Numbered from the stretch's first letter, positions 31,877 through 40,607 are shown. The stretch: 64,000 bases of DNA from Bacillus sp. V2I10 (GCF_030817055.1 NZ_JAUSYV010000001.1:2008001-2072000); one strand, 5' to 3'. Program-made: numbers and translations. The notes: generated by a model from the letters alone, not told the origin.

Positions 31877-33061
31877 ATGAATACCTATTTTGCAGATTTA
31901 CATATTCATATCGGGCGGACACGTTCAGGCAAACCTGTTAAAATAACAGCTTCAAATAAGCTTACGCTTGAAAATATTCTGATTGAAGCAAGCGAGCATA
32001 AAGGAATGGATATAATCGGAATCATTGACTGCCACGTACCGGAGATTTTGGATACACTGGATCAGGGTTTGAAAGAAGGAATATGGTCAGAACATGCCCA
32101 GGGCGGTATTCAATTTAAACAGACCACAATGATTCTCGGCTCCGAAATTGAAGTATATGATACCTCGTGCAAAGGTCCATTGCATGTGCTTGTCTTTATG
32201 CCGGCTATTCAGCAGATGAAACAGTTTTCCGATTGGCTGTCGTTTAGGGTTAAAAATATTACATTAAGTACTCAAAGAATGTATGAAGATGCGAAAGTTC
32301 TTCAGAAAAAAGTAAACGAGCTTGGAGGTCTATTTATTCCCGCTCATATCTTCACACCTCACAAAAGCCTTTTCGGCAGCGGGGTATCCTCAAGGCTTGA
32401 TGAAGTATTAGATCCGAAGCTGATTGATGCGGTTGAGCTTGGTTTAAGCTCTGACACCGGGATGGCCTCCATGGTTTCTGAACTGAATCCGTATCCTTTT
32501 TTGACAAACTCTGACGCACACTCACTTGCCAAAATTGGGAGGGAGTATCAGAAACTTCAATTAAAGGAACCTTCTTTCGAAGAGCTGAAAAAGGCTCTGA
32601 AACAAATAGGGAACCGGGAAATTCTCTCAAATCATGGCTTAAATCCGCTATTAGGCAAGTATTATGGCACAACCTGCGAGAAATGCGGCACCAAAAAAGA
32701 AGCAGTGAACACGGTATGTCAAAGCTGCGGCAGCAAGAAAACGACTAAAGGGGTCAGTACCCGCTTGAAGGAGCTGGCAGACAACAACACTGAGAAACCA
32801 GACCGTCCTCCATATGTACACCAAGTGCCTTTGCAGTTTATTCCCGGAATTGGACCAAAGACTCTTGGGAAATTAAAAATGGCCTTTGGTACCGAGATGG
32901 TTATCTTAAATGAGATCTCAAGAACGGACCTATTGAAGGTTTTGCCGCCCAAAACAGCAGATTATATTATTGCTGCGAGGGAGGGAAAGCTGAGTGCTGT
33001 CCCTGGCGGAGGCGGGGTTTACGGTAAAATCGCCCCAACAAATGAAGGCACTTCGATGTGA
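31877..33061 (+). CDS. yqxK: Endonuclease Q (YqxK-like), deaminated-DNA repair nuclease
   Basis: EndoQ-family nuclease, 394 residues, that cuts DNA 5' to deaminated bases such as hypoxanthine, xanthine and uracil. The N-terminal PHP metal site is seen in FADLHIHIGRT and IGIIDCHVPE, with SDAHSLAKIG further on; a zinc finger CEKCGTKKEAVNTVCQSCG lies around residues 269-287, and a helix-hairpin-helix FIPGIGPKTLGKLK near 325-338. This architecture matches archaeal and Bacillus EndoQ. The start ATG overlaps the nudF stop region by one-base spacing. Biochemical specificity is known from homologues, not shown here. Confidence 0.88.
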   Translation: MNTYFADLHIHIGRTRSGKPVKITASNKLTLENILIEASEHKGMDIIGIIDCHVPEILDTLDQGLKEGIWSEHAQGGIQFKQTTMILGSEIEVYDTSCKGPLHVLVFMPAIQQMKQFSDWLSFRVKNITLSTQRMYEDAKVLQKKVNELGGLFIPAHIFTPHKSLFGSGVSSRLDEVLDPKLIDAVELGLSSDTGMASMVSELNPYPFLTNSDAHSLAKIGREYQKLQLKEPSFEELKKALKQIGNREILSNHGLNPLLGKYYGTTCEKCGTKKEAVNTVCQSCGSKKTTKGVSTRLKELADNNTEKPDRPPYVHQVPLQFIPGIGPKTLGKLKMAFGTEMVILNEISRTDLLKVLPPKTADYIIAAREGKLSAVPGGGGVYGKIAPTNEGTSM

Positions 33062-33070
33062 AGTGCCTTC
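33044..33070 (+). terminator. Hairpin at the end of endoQ
   Basis: GAAGGCACTT (33044-33053) and AAGTGCCTTC (33061-33070) form a perfect stem around the stop codon; only a distant ATTTT follows, so termination may be partial. Confidence 0.5.
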
Positions 33071-33101
33071 AGCAAATTTTAAGTTCGAAAGGTATAAGAA
33101 C

Positions 33102-33686
33102 ATGAGAAAAACGTATTTCATTTCACTTGCGGTCTCGCAAAGTGTCTTTTTTCTGATGCTGCCGCTATGGCTGAGCTTAACAGCTTATTTACACCCGGTT
33201 GTCACAGCGATTGTATGGTTCTGTGTCACGGCACTCACGGCATTTCTTCTTTTTTTATGGAAGAAGCAGGTGATGGTTGTCCCGCAAAGACTGTTTCATG
33301 CTTGTCTTATCCTATATACAGTTGGTCTGCTGATCTTGCTGTTTATTAGACCGGATTCGGGAGGGAACAGCTATAATCTCGTCCCGTTTGACACGATCAG
33401 CTATTATCTTTCAGGACAGGTTTCACCGATTATTGCTGTCTATAATCTTGCTGCTAACATCGGTTTGTTTGTCCCTTATGGCATTTTCCTTAAGAGCAGA
33501 GCAGCTTCAATGAGAAAAACATTTGCCTATTCTGTGTTTGTGATTGCAGCAGTGGAAATCTCGCAATTTACAGCAAACAGGGGCAGCCTTGATATGGATG
33601 ATCTCATTTTAAATGTTCTTGGTATATTTACAGGCTATGCTTTCTATCCAATTTTCAGCAAAGCCGTTTATGTGAAAGAATATTAA
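33102..33686 (+). CDS. VanZ-like family membrane protein
   Basis: A 194-residue membrane protein of the VanZ-like family. Several hydrophobic segments run through it, and the family signature is visible in NLVPFDTI, NLAANIGLFVPYGI and the C-terminal EISQFTANRGSLDMDDLILN with GIFTGYAF. VanZ proteins give low-level teicoplanin resistance in some Gram-positives; most homologues have no assigned role. AAAGG precedes the ATG. Its TAA overlaps the stop codon of the convergent GNAT gene by three bases, so no terminator separates them. Confidence 0.88.
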   Translation: MRKTYFISLAVSQSVFFLMLPLWLSLTAYLHPVVTAIVWFCVTALTAFLLFLWKKQVMVVPQRLFHACLILYTVGLLILLFIRPDSGGNSYNLVPFDTISYYLSGQVSPIIAVYNLAANIGLFVPYGIFLKSRAASMRKTFAYSVFVIAAVEISQFTANRGSLDMDDLILNVLGIFTGYAFYPIFSKAVYVKEY

Positions 33687-34246
33687 AAAATCTTTGAAAA
33701 GACGCACGTATCACGTAATGTCATGCCGTCTGCCGAAACATCATCCTGCCTTAGAACTCCTTCTAATATAAATCCCAATTTCTCTGGTATACGGCGGCTT
33801 CTTGTATTCTCAGGATCACATCTTATTTCCACCCGTTTAGCGCCGAATTCTCTAACAGCAAACATCGTTAGAGCTTCAACTGCTTCCGTCATATAGCCTT
33901 TTCCGGCATATTTCGTTGAAATCCAATACCCAATCTCCACCTTAGGCACATCCCAGTCCATCCGGTGAAAACCTGTGCTTCCAATAAAGTGTCCTTTCTC
34001 ACGGTCAAAAATGAGCAGCCTCAGATCCTCGCGCAAAATGAACTTCGCACACGATTGTCTGATATTTGCTTCCGTCTCTTCGAGTGCAGGAGGTTTTTGA
34101 GCAAAAGGCATCCACGGTTTAAGCTCGTTCATAGATTCATTGACGGCGGCATTGACTTCTTTTCCATCGCCCGGACGGGGAGCCCGGATGTAGAGTCTTT
34201 CTGTCGAAATTTCAGTCGGAAAATCAATTAATAATGGATTTTTCAT
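33683..34246 (-). CDS. GNAT family N-acetyltransferase (RimJ/RimL-like)
   Basis: An acetyl-CoA-dependent acetyltransferase of 187 residues. It begins with the RimJ/L style TERLYIRAPRPGDGKEV, has IGSTGFHRMDWDVPKVEIGY, the acetyl-CoA pyrophosphate loop YAGKGYMTEAV and CDPENTRSRRIPEKLGF near the end. The substrate may be an N-terminal residue of a ribosomal protein or a small amine. ATG 34246 is preceded by AAAGGCGG. Convergent with the VanZ-like gene, divergent from spoIIM. Confidence 0.88.
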   Translation of the reverse strand: MKNPLLIDFPTEISTERLYIRAPRPGDGKEVNAAVNESMNELKPWMPFAQKPPALEETEANIRQSCAKFILREDLRLLIFDREKGHFIGSTGFHRMDWDVPKVEIGYWISTKYAGKGYMTEAVEALTMFAVREFGAKRVEIRCDPENTRSRRIPEKLGFILEGVLRQDDVSADGMTLRDTCVFSKIF

Positions 34247-34312
34247 GACAAAACCGCCTTTCTGATTTTTTAGTATTATATACCACTTGGAAAAAAATGC
34301 AATGATAGAATG

Positions 34313-34340
34313 GCATAGTTTCTTCCTTTTTTCATACAAT
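34313..34340 (+). promoter_or_regulatory. Sigma-E promoter of spoIIM
   Basis: GCATAG (34313-34318), 14-base spacer, CATACAAT (34333-34340): the -10 matches the sigma-E consensus CATACAMT completely. spoIIM is known to be sigma-E dependent in B. subtilis. Confidence 0.8.
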
Positions 34341-34369
34341 CTAGTAAGAGAACGCTAGGAGGAAGGTAT

Positions 34370-35020
34370 ATGCGCAAACATCCATTAAAAGCAATGATTT
34401 TTCAGCATATAAAAGAACGCTCATCGCTTTATGTATTTGTATTCGTATTGTTTTTGATGGGGGTTATTTTCGGTGCGGTCATTGTCAACAGCATGAATTT
34501 TACACAAAAAGAAGATTTGTATTTTTATTTAAGCAGGTTTTTCGGACAAGTATCGGAAGGGAAAGTGGCAAGCTCGGTTGAAATGCTTCAGCAGAGTTTC
34601 TTTCATAACCTGAAATATCTTGGTCTGATGTGGGTGCTTGGCATCTCAATTATCGGTTTGCCGGTCATTCTGATTATGTTATTCTTAAAAGGAATGGTCG
34701 TAGGTTTTACGGTAGGTTTTTTAGTGAATCAAATGGGATGGCAAGGCTTTATGCTTTCATTTGTATCGGTTTTGCCTCAAAATATAGTCTTAATACCGGC
34801 ATTTATTATCATGGGTACGGTTGCCATCTCTTTCTCATTGAAAATTGTCAAGCAGCTGCTGATGAAGAAAACAAATTTAACTCAATCGCCTTTCTCCCTT
34901 TTCACGAAATACGCGGCTGTTTTTATGTTCATTTCGGCTCTGACGATTATCGCCTCAACTCTTGAGGCTTATGCGTCGCCGATTCTCATGAAAAACGTAA
35001 TTGAACTTGTTTCAAAATAG
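34370..35020 (+). CDS. spoIIM: Stage II sporulation protein M
   Basis: Membrane protein of the DMP complex (SpoIID-SpoIIM-SpoIIP) that drives forespore engulfment by remodelling septal peptidoglycan; SpoIIM is the scaffold. The 216-residue product has about five transmembrane segments, the first FVFVLFLMGVIFGAVIVN, later IIGLPVILIMLFLKGMVVGF and FVSVLPQNIVLIPAFIIMG, typical of SpoIIM. AGGAGGAAGG precedes the ATG. Position between nudF and fur-xerD as in B. subtilis. A sigma-E promoter lies 30 bases upstream. Confidence 0.95.
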   Translation: MRKHPLKAMIFQHIKERSSLYVFVFVLFLMGVIFGAVIVNSMNFTQKEDLYFYLSRFFGQVSEGKVASSVEMLQQSFFHNLKYLGLMWVLGISIIGLPVILIMLFLKGMVVGFTVGFLVNQMGWQGFMLSFVSVLPQNIVLIPAFIIMGTVAISFSLKIVKQLLMKKTNLTQSPFSLFTKYAAVFMFISALTIIASTLEAYASPILMKNVIELVSK

Positions 35021-35056
35021 AATAGTTTTTACTTAATAATGATTTCATTTATTAGA

Positions 35057-35100
35057 TTGTAATTATTTTCGTTGGACACATCCCTTTCTTTTGATATAAT
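35057..35100 (+). promoter_or_regulatory. fur promoter with a possible PerR-like box
   Basis: TTGGAC (35072-35077), 17-base spacer, TATAAT (35095-35100) form a strong sigma-A promoter. Directly before it TTGTAATTATTTTCG (35057-35071) resembles the PerR/Fur-type box TTATAATNATTATAA but has several mismatches; that part is tentative. Confidence 0.6.
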
Positions 35101-35134
35101 GAATGAGGAACGTGGCGAGGGAGGAATGTGTGTT

Positions 35135-35596
35135 ATGGAAAGCAGAATTGAGCGTATAAAGAAGCAGTTGCATTCATCCAGCTATAAGCTGACTCCTCAG
35201 CGCGAAGCTACCGTCAGGGTTTTGCTTGAACGCGAAGAAGATCACTTGAGTGCTGAAGATGTTTACCTCCTCGTTAAGGAAAAGGCGCCAGAGATTGGTT
35301 TAGCAACTGTTTATCGGACGTTGGAGCTACTTACAGAACTTAAAATTGTCGATAAAATAAATTTTGGAGATGGCGTATCACGCTATGACTTAAGAAAAGA
35401 AGGCGCAGCACATTTTCACCATCATCTTGTGTGCATCGAATGCGGCTCAGTCGCTGAAATTGAAGATGACCTTTTAGAAGATGTTGAACAGATTGTAGAA
35501 CGCGACTTCAATTTTAAAATTAAAGATCATCGTCTGACGTTTCATGGTATTTGCTACCGCTGTCAGGAAAAAGAACAGAAAGAAGATGAACAATAA
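35135..35596 (+). CDS. fur: Ferric uptake regulator Fur
   Basis: Iron-responsive repressor of siderophore and iron transport genes, 153 residues. The N-terminal winged helix has YKLTPQREATVRVLLE and GLATVYRTLELLTEL; the metal sites lie in HFHHHLVCIECGS and GICYRCQE, whose two Cys pairs hold the structural zinc. The family includes PerR and Zur, but the length, sequence and location between spoIIM and yqzK-xerD point to Fur. ATG 35135 is used, with GGAGG about ten bases upstream. Confidence 0.93.
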   Translation: MESRIERIKKQLHSSSYKLTPQREATVRVLLEREEDHLSAEDVYLLVKEKAPEIGLATVYRTLELLTELKIVDKINFGDGVSRYDLRKEGAAHFHHHLVCIECGSVAEIEDDLLEDVEQIVERDFNFKIKDHRLTFHGICYRCQEKEQKEDEQ

Positions 35597-35628
35597 ACCT
35601 TTCCGGTCAAACTGGAGAGGTTTTTTTG
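35595..35628 (+). terminator. Terminator after fur
   Basis: AAACCTTTCC (35595-35604) pairs with GGAGAGGTTT (35614-35623), one G-U pair, T run follows. Confidence 0.82.
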
Positions 35629-35707
35629 TTTTTACTAGTATAAAGTTTGTCCTTTTTGGCATATGTTTTAGGTAAGATGAAAGACCGGCCAAAGGAGGAC
35701 TGCCGCA

Positions 35708-35932
35708 ATGAGAGCAGCGAGAACACTATTTGACATGATAAAAGTATTTATTCTGTTTACTGGATTTACGATTCTTTTCTATTATGCTATCATTTGGATT
35801 AACTTAGAGTATGAAGAAATTCACCGATATGATCAGCCTGAGGGTGCGGCACTGAAAGTCACGAAAATGGTGACTGACGAAGAAGAGCACTGGCTGAATC
35901 GTCTGTTTTTCTTCTATTTAAACGGGGAGTAG
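35708..35932 (+). CDS. yqzK: YqzK-like protein, DUF4227
   Basis: A 74-residue protein with one transmembrane helix (about residues 10-28, MIKVFILFTGFTILFYYAI) and an acidic C-terminal tail containing EEEHWLNRLFFFYLNG. It resembles DUF4227/YqzK, which is found upstream of xerD throughout Bacillus. GGAGG lies before the ATG, and the gene ends 6 bases before xerD, so the two are cotranscribed. Function unknown. Confidence 0.85.
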   Translation: MRAARTLFDMIKVFILFTGFTILFYYAIIWINLEYEEIHRYDQPEGAALKVTKMVTDEEEHWLNRLFFFYLNGE

Positions 35933-35938
35933 AGGAAA

Positions 35939-36832
35939 TTGAAAGATCAAATTCAGGATTTCATGCATTACCTGGTTGTGGAAAGAGGACTTTCCCATAA
36001 CACAATCATTTCGTATGAACGCGATTTAAAGAGCTATCATCAATTTCTTACTGCACAGCAGCAAATCACTTCATTTCAAGATGTGACCAGACTATCAATC
36101 ATTCATTTTTTAAAATCATTGAAGGAAGCTGGAAAATCAAGCAAGACGATTGCACGCCATACCGCATCCATCCGCAATTTTCACCAATTTCTTCTAAGAG
36201 AAAAAGCAGTCGATCATGATCCGACTGTACATATAGAATCTCCTCAAGTTGAACGGACACTGCCGAAAGTATTATCACTCACTGAAGTTGAAAAACTGCT
36301 GGATACTCCTAAATTGATCTCGCCATTCGGCTACAGGGATAAAGCCATGCTTGAGCTTCTTTATGCAACAGGCATCCGGGTAAGTGAAATGATTAATCTT
36401 GATTTGAGCGATGTTCATTTAACAATGGGATTTATCCGCTGTTTCGGAAAAGGGAACAAGGAGCGCATCGTTCCAATAGGCAGAACAGCAGCAGAAGCAT
36501 TAGAATCCTATATCGAAAAGGGCAGACCGAAATTAGCTTCAAAGAAAAAACAAACGGAAGCTTTGTTTTTAAATCATCACGGAAACCGCATGACCAGACA
36601 GGGTTATTGGAAGAATCTCAAAAAGATTGCTCTTGAGGCAGGCATCAGTAAAGAGCTTACCCCTCATACACTTCGTCATTCTTTTGCAACCCATCTGCTT
36701 GAAAATGGGGCAGACCTAAGGGCAGTTCAGGAAATGCTTGGACATGCCGATATCTCTACAACGCAAATCTATACTCACGTATCAAAAACTAGATTAAAAG
36801 ATGTATATAAACAATATCATCCGAGAGCTTAA
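35939..36832 (+). CDS. xerD: Tyrosine recombinase XerD
   Basis: Site-specific tyrosine recombinase (RipX) that with XerC resolves chromosome dimers at dif. It has 297 residues: an N-terminal SAM-like domain (YLVVERGLSHNTIISYERDL) and a catalytic domain with Arg in GIRVSEMINL, HTLRHSFATH (His and Arg), GHADISTTQIYTH (His and the nucleophilic Tyr). Translation starts with TTG at 35939 preceded by AGAGGAAA. Cotranscribed with yqzK, and a terminator follows. Confidence 0.96.
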   Translation: MKDQIQDFMHYLVVERGLSHNTIISYERDLKSYHQFLTAQQQITSFQDVTRLSIIHFLKSLKEAGKSSKTIARHTASIRNFHQFLLREKAVDHDPTVHIESPQVERTLPKVLSLTEVEKLLDTPKLISPFGYRDKAMLELLYATGIRVSEMINLDLSDVHLTMGFIRCFGKGNKERIVPIGRTAAEALESYIEKGRPKLASKKKQTEALFLNHHGNRMTRQGYWKNLKKIALEAGISKELTPHTLRHSFATHLLENGADLRAVQEMLGHADISTTQIYTHVSKTRLKDVYKQYHPRA

Positions 36833-36866
36833 AGTCATACGCAGGAAATGCGGTGGCTTTTTTTTT
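36833..36866 (+). terminator. Terminator after xerD
   Basis: AGTCA (36833-36837) pairs with TGGCT (36854-36858) outside a CGCA/TGCG inner stem, followed by a run of nine T. Confidence 0.75.
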
Positions 36867-37006
36867 AGGTTTGCAAAAAGTACCTGCAGGAGCAGAAAAA
36901 CAAGTTATGAAGCACCATAATAGAACGAATATTGGGCAATCCAGTTAAATGTTTTAAAAAACCTGTAAAAGGAAAACAGAACTATAGAAGAATATCAAGT
37001 TATCTA

Positions 37007-37056
37007 TTGTCAGAAGGCATGAAAACGGTTTATACTTTAGATGTCAGACTTCTGAC
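37007..37056 (+). promoter_or_regulatory. deoB operon promoter with a palindromic operator
   Basis: TTGTCA (37007-37012), 18-base spacer and TATACT (37031-37036) form a sigma-A promoter. The predicted start falls in a perfect palindrome GTCAGACTTCTGAC (37043-37056), and the same half site GTCAGAAG occurs at 37009-37016 over the -35 box. A further dyad, CATTCC/GGAATG (37075-37080 and 37091-37096), lies in the leader. This looks like a repressor operator; the regulator is unknown to me. Confidence 0.65.
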
Positions 37057-37138
37057 CAATGAAAAGCGGCTAATCATTCCTAAACAATTGGGAATGTTAT
37101 ACAAAGAGTGATCTCTGAACGATTAAAGGAGGATTTAC

Positions 37139-38326
37139 ATGTCTGATTATACATATAAAAGAATATTTCTGATTGTCATGGATTCAGTGGGAATCGGCGA
37201 AGCGCCTGATGCAGCGGATTTTGGCGACACTGGTTCAAACACGCTTGGCCACATTGCAGAACATATGAACGGCCTGCAAATGCCGCATATGGCGAAGCTT
37301 GGCTTGAGCAATATAGAAGAAATTCAGGGTATCCCTGTGCAGGAAAGTCCAAAAGCTTTCTATACGAAAATGAAGGAAGCGTCTAATGGCAAAGATACGA
37401 TGACAGGCCATTGGGAAATCATGGGCCTTCATATTGAAACACCATTTAAAGTATTCCCGGATGGCTTCCCTGATGAATTAATCCAGGCACTAGAAGAAAA
37501 AACAGGCAGAAAAATCATCGGCAATAAACCTGCTTCAGGAACTGAAATTTTAGATGAACTGGGCGAAGAGCATATGAAAACAGGAGCTCTTATCGTTTAT
37601 ACGTCTGCAGATTCTGTTTTGCAAATTGCAGCTCATGAAGATATTGTTCCAATTGAAGAGCAGCTTAAAATTTGTGAAATGGCACGAGAAATGACACTTG
37701 ATGAAAAGTATATGGTTGGCCGTGTGATTGCACGTCCTTTTACAGGAAATCCAGGGAACTTCCAAAGAACGCCAAACCGTCATGATTATGCCTTAAAGCC
37801 GTTTGAGAGAACGGTCATGAATGAGCTGAAGGACGGAGGTCTGGATGTCATTGCGATTGGTAAAATCTCTGATATTTATGACGGAGAAGGAATTACTGAT
37901 GCGCTTCGCACGAAATCGAACATGGATGGCATGGACAAGATTGCTGAAACAGCAGATCGCGACTTTACTGGTCTGAGCTTTGTAAATCTTGTAGACTTCG
38001 ACGCCCTGTTCGGACACAGACGCGATCCGGAAGGCTACGGCCTTGCTCTTCAAGAGTATGATGCGCGTCTTCCTGAATTGCTCTCTAAATTAAAAGAGGA
38101 TGATTTATTAATTATTACAGCTGACCACGGCAATGATCCTGTTCATTACGGGACAGACCATACACGTGAATATGTGCCAATGCTCGCATACAGTCCGAGA
38201 TTTGAAAGCGGTTCTAAGCTTCCGGTCCGTGATACTTTTGCAGATATTGGGGCTACCATTGCTGACAACTTTAAAGTGAGTATGCCAAAACACGGTAAAA
38301 GTTTCTTGCAGGAATTAAAGAATTAA
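37139..38326 (+). CDS. deoB: Phosphopentomutase
   Basis: Interconverts ribose or deoxyribose 1-phosphate and 5-phosphate (Drm in B. subtilis). The 395-residue protein of the alkaline phosphatase superfamily has the N-terminal metal site VMDSVGIGEAPDA, the phosphorylated Thr in GKDTMTGHWEI, and C-terminal metal ligands in ITADHGNDPVHYGTDHTRE. AAAGGAGG precedes the ATG. First gene of an operon with pupG and pdp: phosphorylases release ribose 1-phosphate from nucleosides and DeoB passes it to the pentose phosphate pathway. Confidence 0.97.
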   Translation: MSDYTYKRIFLIVMDSVGIGEAPDAADFGDTGSNTLGHIAEHMNGLQMPHMAKLGLSNIEEIQGIPVQESPKAFYTKMKEASNGKDTMTGHWEIMGLHIETPFKVFPDGFPDELIQALEEKTGRKIIGNKPASGTEILDELGEEHMKTGALIVYTSADSVLQIAAHEDIVPIEEQLKICEMAREMTLDEKYMVGRVIARPFTGNPGNFQRTPNRHDYALKPFERTVMNELKDGGLDVIAIGKISDIYDGEGITDALRTKSNMDGMDKIAETADRDFTGLSFVNLVDFDALFGHRRDPEGYGLALQEYDARLPELLSKLKEDDLLIITADHGNDPVHYGTDHTREYVPMLAYSPRFESGSKLPVRDTFADIGATIADNFKVSMPKHGKSFLQELKN

Positions 38327-38339
38327 GGGGGAGTGGTAA

Positions 38340-39167
38340 ATGAATATTCAAGAAATTAAGCAATCTGCACAATATATGAAAGAAAAAGTAAAAGACCTGC
38401 CTGAGATCGGGCTGATTTTAGGATCCGGCCTTGGAGTCCTTGCTGATGAAATAGAAAACCCGGTTAAAATTCCTTATGAGCAAATACCAAACTTCCCTGT
38501 TTCAACTGTAGAAGGCCATGCAGGGCAGCTCGTATTCGGCACATTAAAAGGAGCTAACGTTGTAGCCATGCAGGGACGTTTCCATTTTTACGAAGGATAT
38601 GACATGAAAAAAGTGACGTTCCCGGTCCGTGTGCTGAAGGAAATGGGTGTCAAAACAATCATCGTTACAAATGCTGCGGGCGGTGTGAATGAATCGTTTG
38701 AACCGGGTGATTTAATGATTATTTCCGATCATATAAATAATATGGGGACCAGCCCATTAATCGGACCGAATGATTCTGATCTAGGCGTCCGTTTCCCTGA
38801 CATGTCGCAGGCTTACAGCAGAGAGCTCAGAACCCTTGCTGAAAATGCAGCTTCAGAGCTTGGCATTAAAGTTCAGGAAGGTGTATATGTAGGGAACACA
38901 GGACCTGCATATGAAACACCTGCAGAGGTGCGTCTTGCACGCGTGCTTGGAGGAGATGCCGTCGGTATGTCTACAGTGCCTGAAGTAATCGTAGCCAATC
39001 ATGCAGGGATGAAAGTGCTTGGAATTTCATGCATCTCAAATATGGCAGCCGGTATTTTAGATCAGCCATTATCACATGATGAAGTGATGGAAACGACTGA
39101 AAAAGTAAAAGCTAATTTCTTGAATCTGGTTAAGAAGATTGTTGCAGACATACACGAATCAAACTGA
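38340..39167 (+). CDS. pupG: Purine nucleoside phosphorylase
   Basis: Trimeric-type purine nucleoside phosphorylase (class I, guanosine/inosine), 275 residues. Visible motifs are LGSGLGVLADEI (phosphate loop), VEGHAGQLVFG, FHFYEGYDM, VTNAAGGVNESF, and GNTGPAYETPAEVR, followed by GMSTVPEVIVANH with the purine-binding region. GGGGGAG precedes the start. Second gene of the deoB operon, 13 bases after deoB. Confidence 0.97.
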   Translation: MNIQEIKQSAQYMKEKVKDLPEIGLILGSGLGVLADEIENPVKIPYEQIPNFPVSTVEGHAGQLVFGTLKGANVVAMQGRFHFYEGYDMKKVTFPVRVLKEMGVKTIIVTNAAGGVNESFEPGDLMIISDHINNMGTSPLIGPNDSDLGVRFPDMSQAYSRELRTLAENAASELGIKVQEGVYVGNTGPAYETPAEVRLARVLGGDAVGMSTVPEVIVANHAGMKVLGISCISNMAAGILDQPLSHDEVMETTEKVKANFLNLVKKIVADIHESN

Positions 39168-39184
39168 CAAAGGGTGGGTAACTA

Positions 39185-40489
39185 ATGAGAATCGTTGACT
39201 TAATTGAAAAAAAGCGTGACGGCAAGGAACTGACGAAAGAAGAAATCAGCTTTATTATCAAAGGCTATACAAATGGCGATATTCCGGATTATCAAATGAG
39301 TGCATTAACAATGGCGATCTATTTTAAAGGAATGACGAAGCAGGAGCGCGCTCAATTAACTATGGAAATGGTTCATTCAGGTGATACGATTGATCTAAGC
39401 AAGATCGAAGGCATTAAAGTAGATAAGCACAGCACAGGCGGCGTAGGCGATACAACCACTCTTGTGCTTGGACCTCTTGTTGCTGCAGTCGGTGTTCCGG
39501 TTGCCAAGATGTCCGGCCGCGGTCTTGGCCATACTGGGGGCACAATCGATAAGCTTGAAGCTGTTCCAGGCTTCCATGTTGAAATTGAAAATGATGAATT
39601 CATCAAATTGGTTAACCAGAATAAAATTGCTGTCATTGGTCAAAGCGGAAACCTGACTCCAGCAGATAAAAAGCTTTACGCTTTGCGTGATGTAACAGCC
39701 ACTGTTGACAGCATTCCTCTGATTGCAAGCTCGATCATGAGCAAAAAAATCGCTGCAGGGGCAGATGCCATCGTTCTTGATGTGAAAACAGGAGCAGGCG
39801 CATTTATGAAAGATCTTGATGATGCGAGAGAGCTTGCCCGGGCGATGGTTGAAATCGGAAATGCAGTCGGCCGCAAAACAATGGCTGTTATCTCAGACAT
39901 GAGTCAGCCGCTCGGTTATGCAATCGGCAATGCATTAGAAATTAAAGAAGCGATAGATACATTAAAAGGCGAAGGACCTGAAGACCTTCATGAGCTATGC
40001 TTAACGCTTGGAAGCTACATGGTTTTCTTGGCTGAAAAAGCATCATCACTTGAGGAAGCAAGAGCAATGCTTGAGGAAGTGATTCAAAACGGAAAAGCAC
40101 TTGAAACGCTGAAGATCTTCTTAGAAGCTCAAGGCGGAGACGGTTCAGTTGTCGATGATCCCAGCAAGATGCCGCAGGCAAGCTACAAAGTAGAGCTTGA
40201 AGCAAAAGAAGACGGATACGTTTCTGAAATTGTGGCAGATTCCGTTGGAGTTGCAGCAATGTGGCTTGGTGCAGGACGAGCTACGAAAGAATCAGAAATT
40301 GATCTTGCTGTCGGGCTGATGCTGAATAAAAAAATCGGCGATGCTGTTAAAAAGGGCGACTCGCTTGTGACGATTTACAGCAATCAAAAAGATGTAGAAC
40401 AAGTAAAAGCCAAGCTTTATGAAAGCATTAAAGTAACAGCTGACTCAGTAACAGCGCCGCCGCTTGTTCACGATACAATTAAAGAGTAA
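39185..40489 (+). CDS. pdp: Pyrimidine-nucleoside phosphorylase
   Basis: Phosphorolyses uridine, deoxyuridine and thymidine. The 434-residue protein belongs to the thymidine phosphorylase/anthranilate phosphoribosyltransferase family, with DKHSTGGVGDTTTLV (phosphate site), MSGRGLGHTGGTIDKLE (family signature) and VKTGAGAFM. The C-terminal alpha/beta domain ends AKLYESIKVTADSV. Third gene of the nucleoside salvage operon; a strong terminator follows. Confidence 0.97.
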   Translation: MRIVDLIEKKRDGKELTKEEISFIIKGYTNGDIPDYQMSALTMAIYFKGMTKQERAQLTMEMVHSGDTIDLSKIEGIKVDKHSTGGVGDTTTLVLGPLVAAVGVPVAKMSGRGLGHTGGTIDKLEAVPGFHVEIENDEFIKLVNQNKIAVIGQSGNLTPADKKLYALRDVTATVDSIPLIASSIMSKKIAAGADAIVLDVKTGAGAFMKDLDDARELARAMVEIGNAVGRKTMAVISDMSQPLGYAIGNALEIKEAIDTLKGEGPEDLHELCLTLGSYMVFLAEKASSLEEARAMLEEVIQNGKALETLKIFLEAQGGDGSVVDDPSKMPQASYKVELEAKEDGYVSEIVADSVGVAAMWLGAGRATKESEIDLAVGLMLNKKIGDAVKKGDSLVTIYSNQKDVEQVKAKLYESIKVTADSVTAPPLVHDTIKE

Positions 40490-40498
40490 TCACACATG

Positions 40499-40526
40499 AA
40501 AAGCCGGGAGAAAATCCCGGCTTTTT
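40499..40526 (+). terminator. Terminator of the deoB-pupG-pdp operon
   Basis: AAAGCCGGGA and TCCCGGCTTT form a perfect stem over a five-base loop with T run. Confidence 0.9.
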
Positions 40527-40551
40527 GCATGCAATTTTTTCTTGTCCGCAA

Positions 40552-40580
40552 GTATATTTTTTCTTCAATTGGAAAAAATG
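40552..40580 (+). promoter_or_regulatory. Sigma-F promoter of dacF
   Basis: GTATA (40552-40556), 14-base spacer, GGAAAAAATG (40571-40580). The -10 matches the sigma-F pattern GGNNANAATG. dacF is a known sigma-F gene and this promoter may also read into spoIIA. Confidence 0.75.
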
Positions 40581-40607
40581 GGGTGTATAAGAATGGAGGG
40601 TTTGGAG

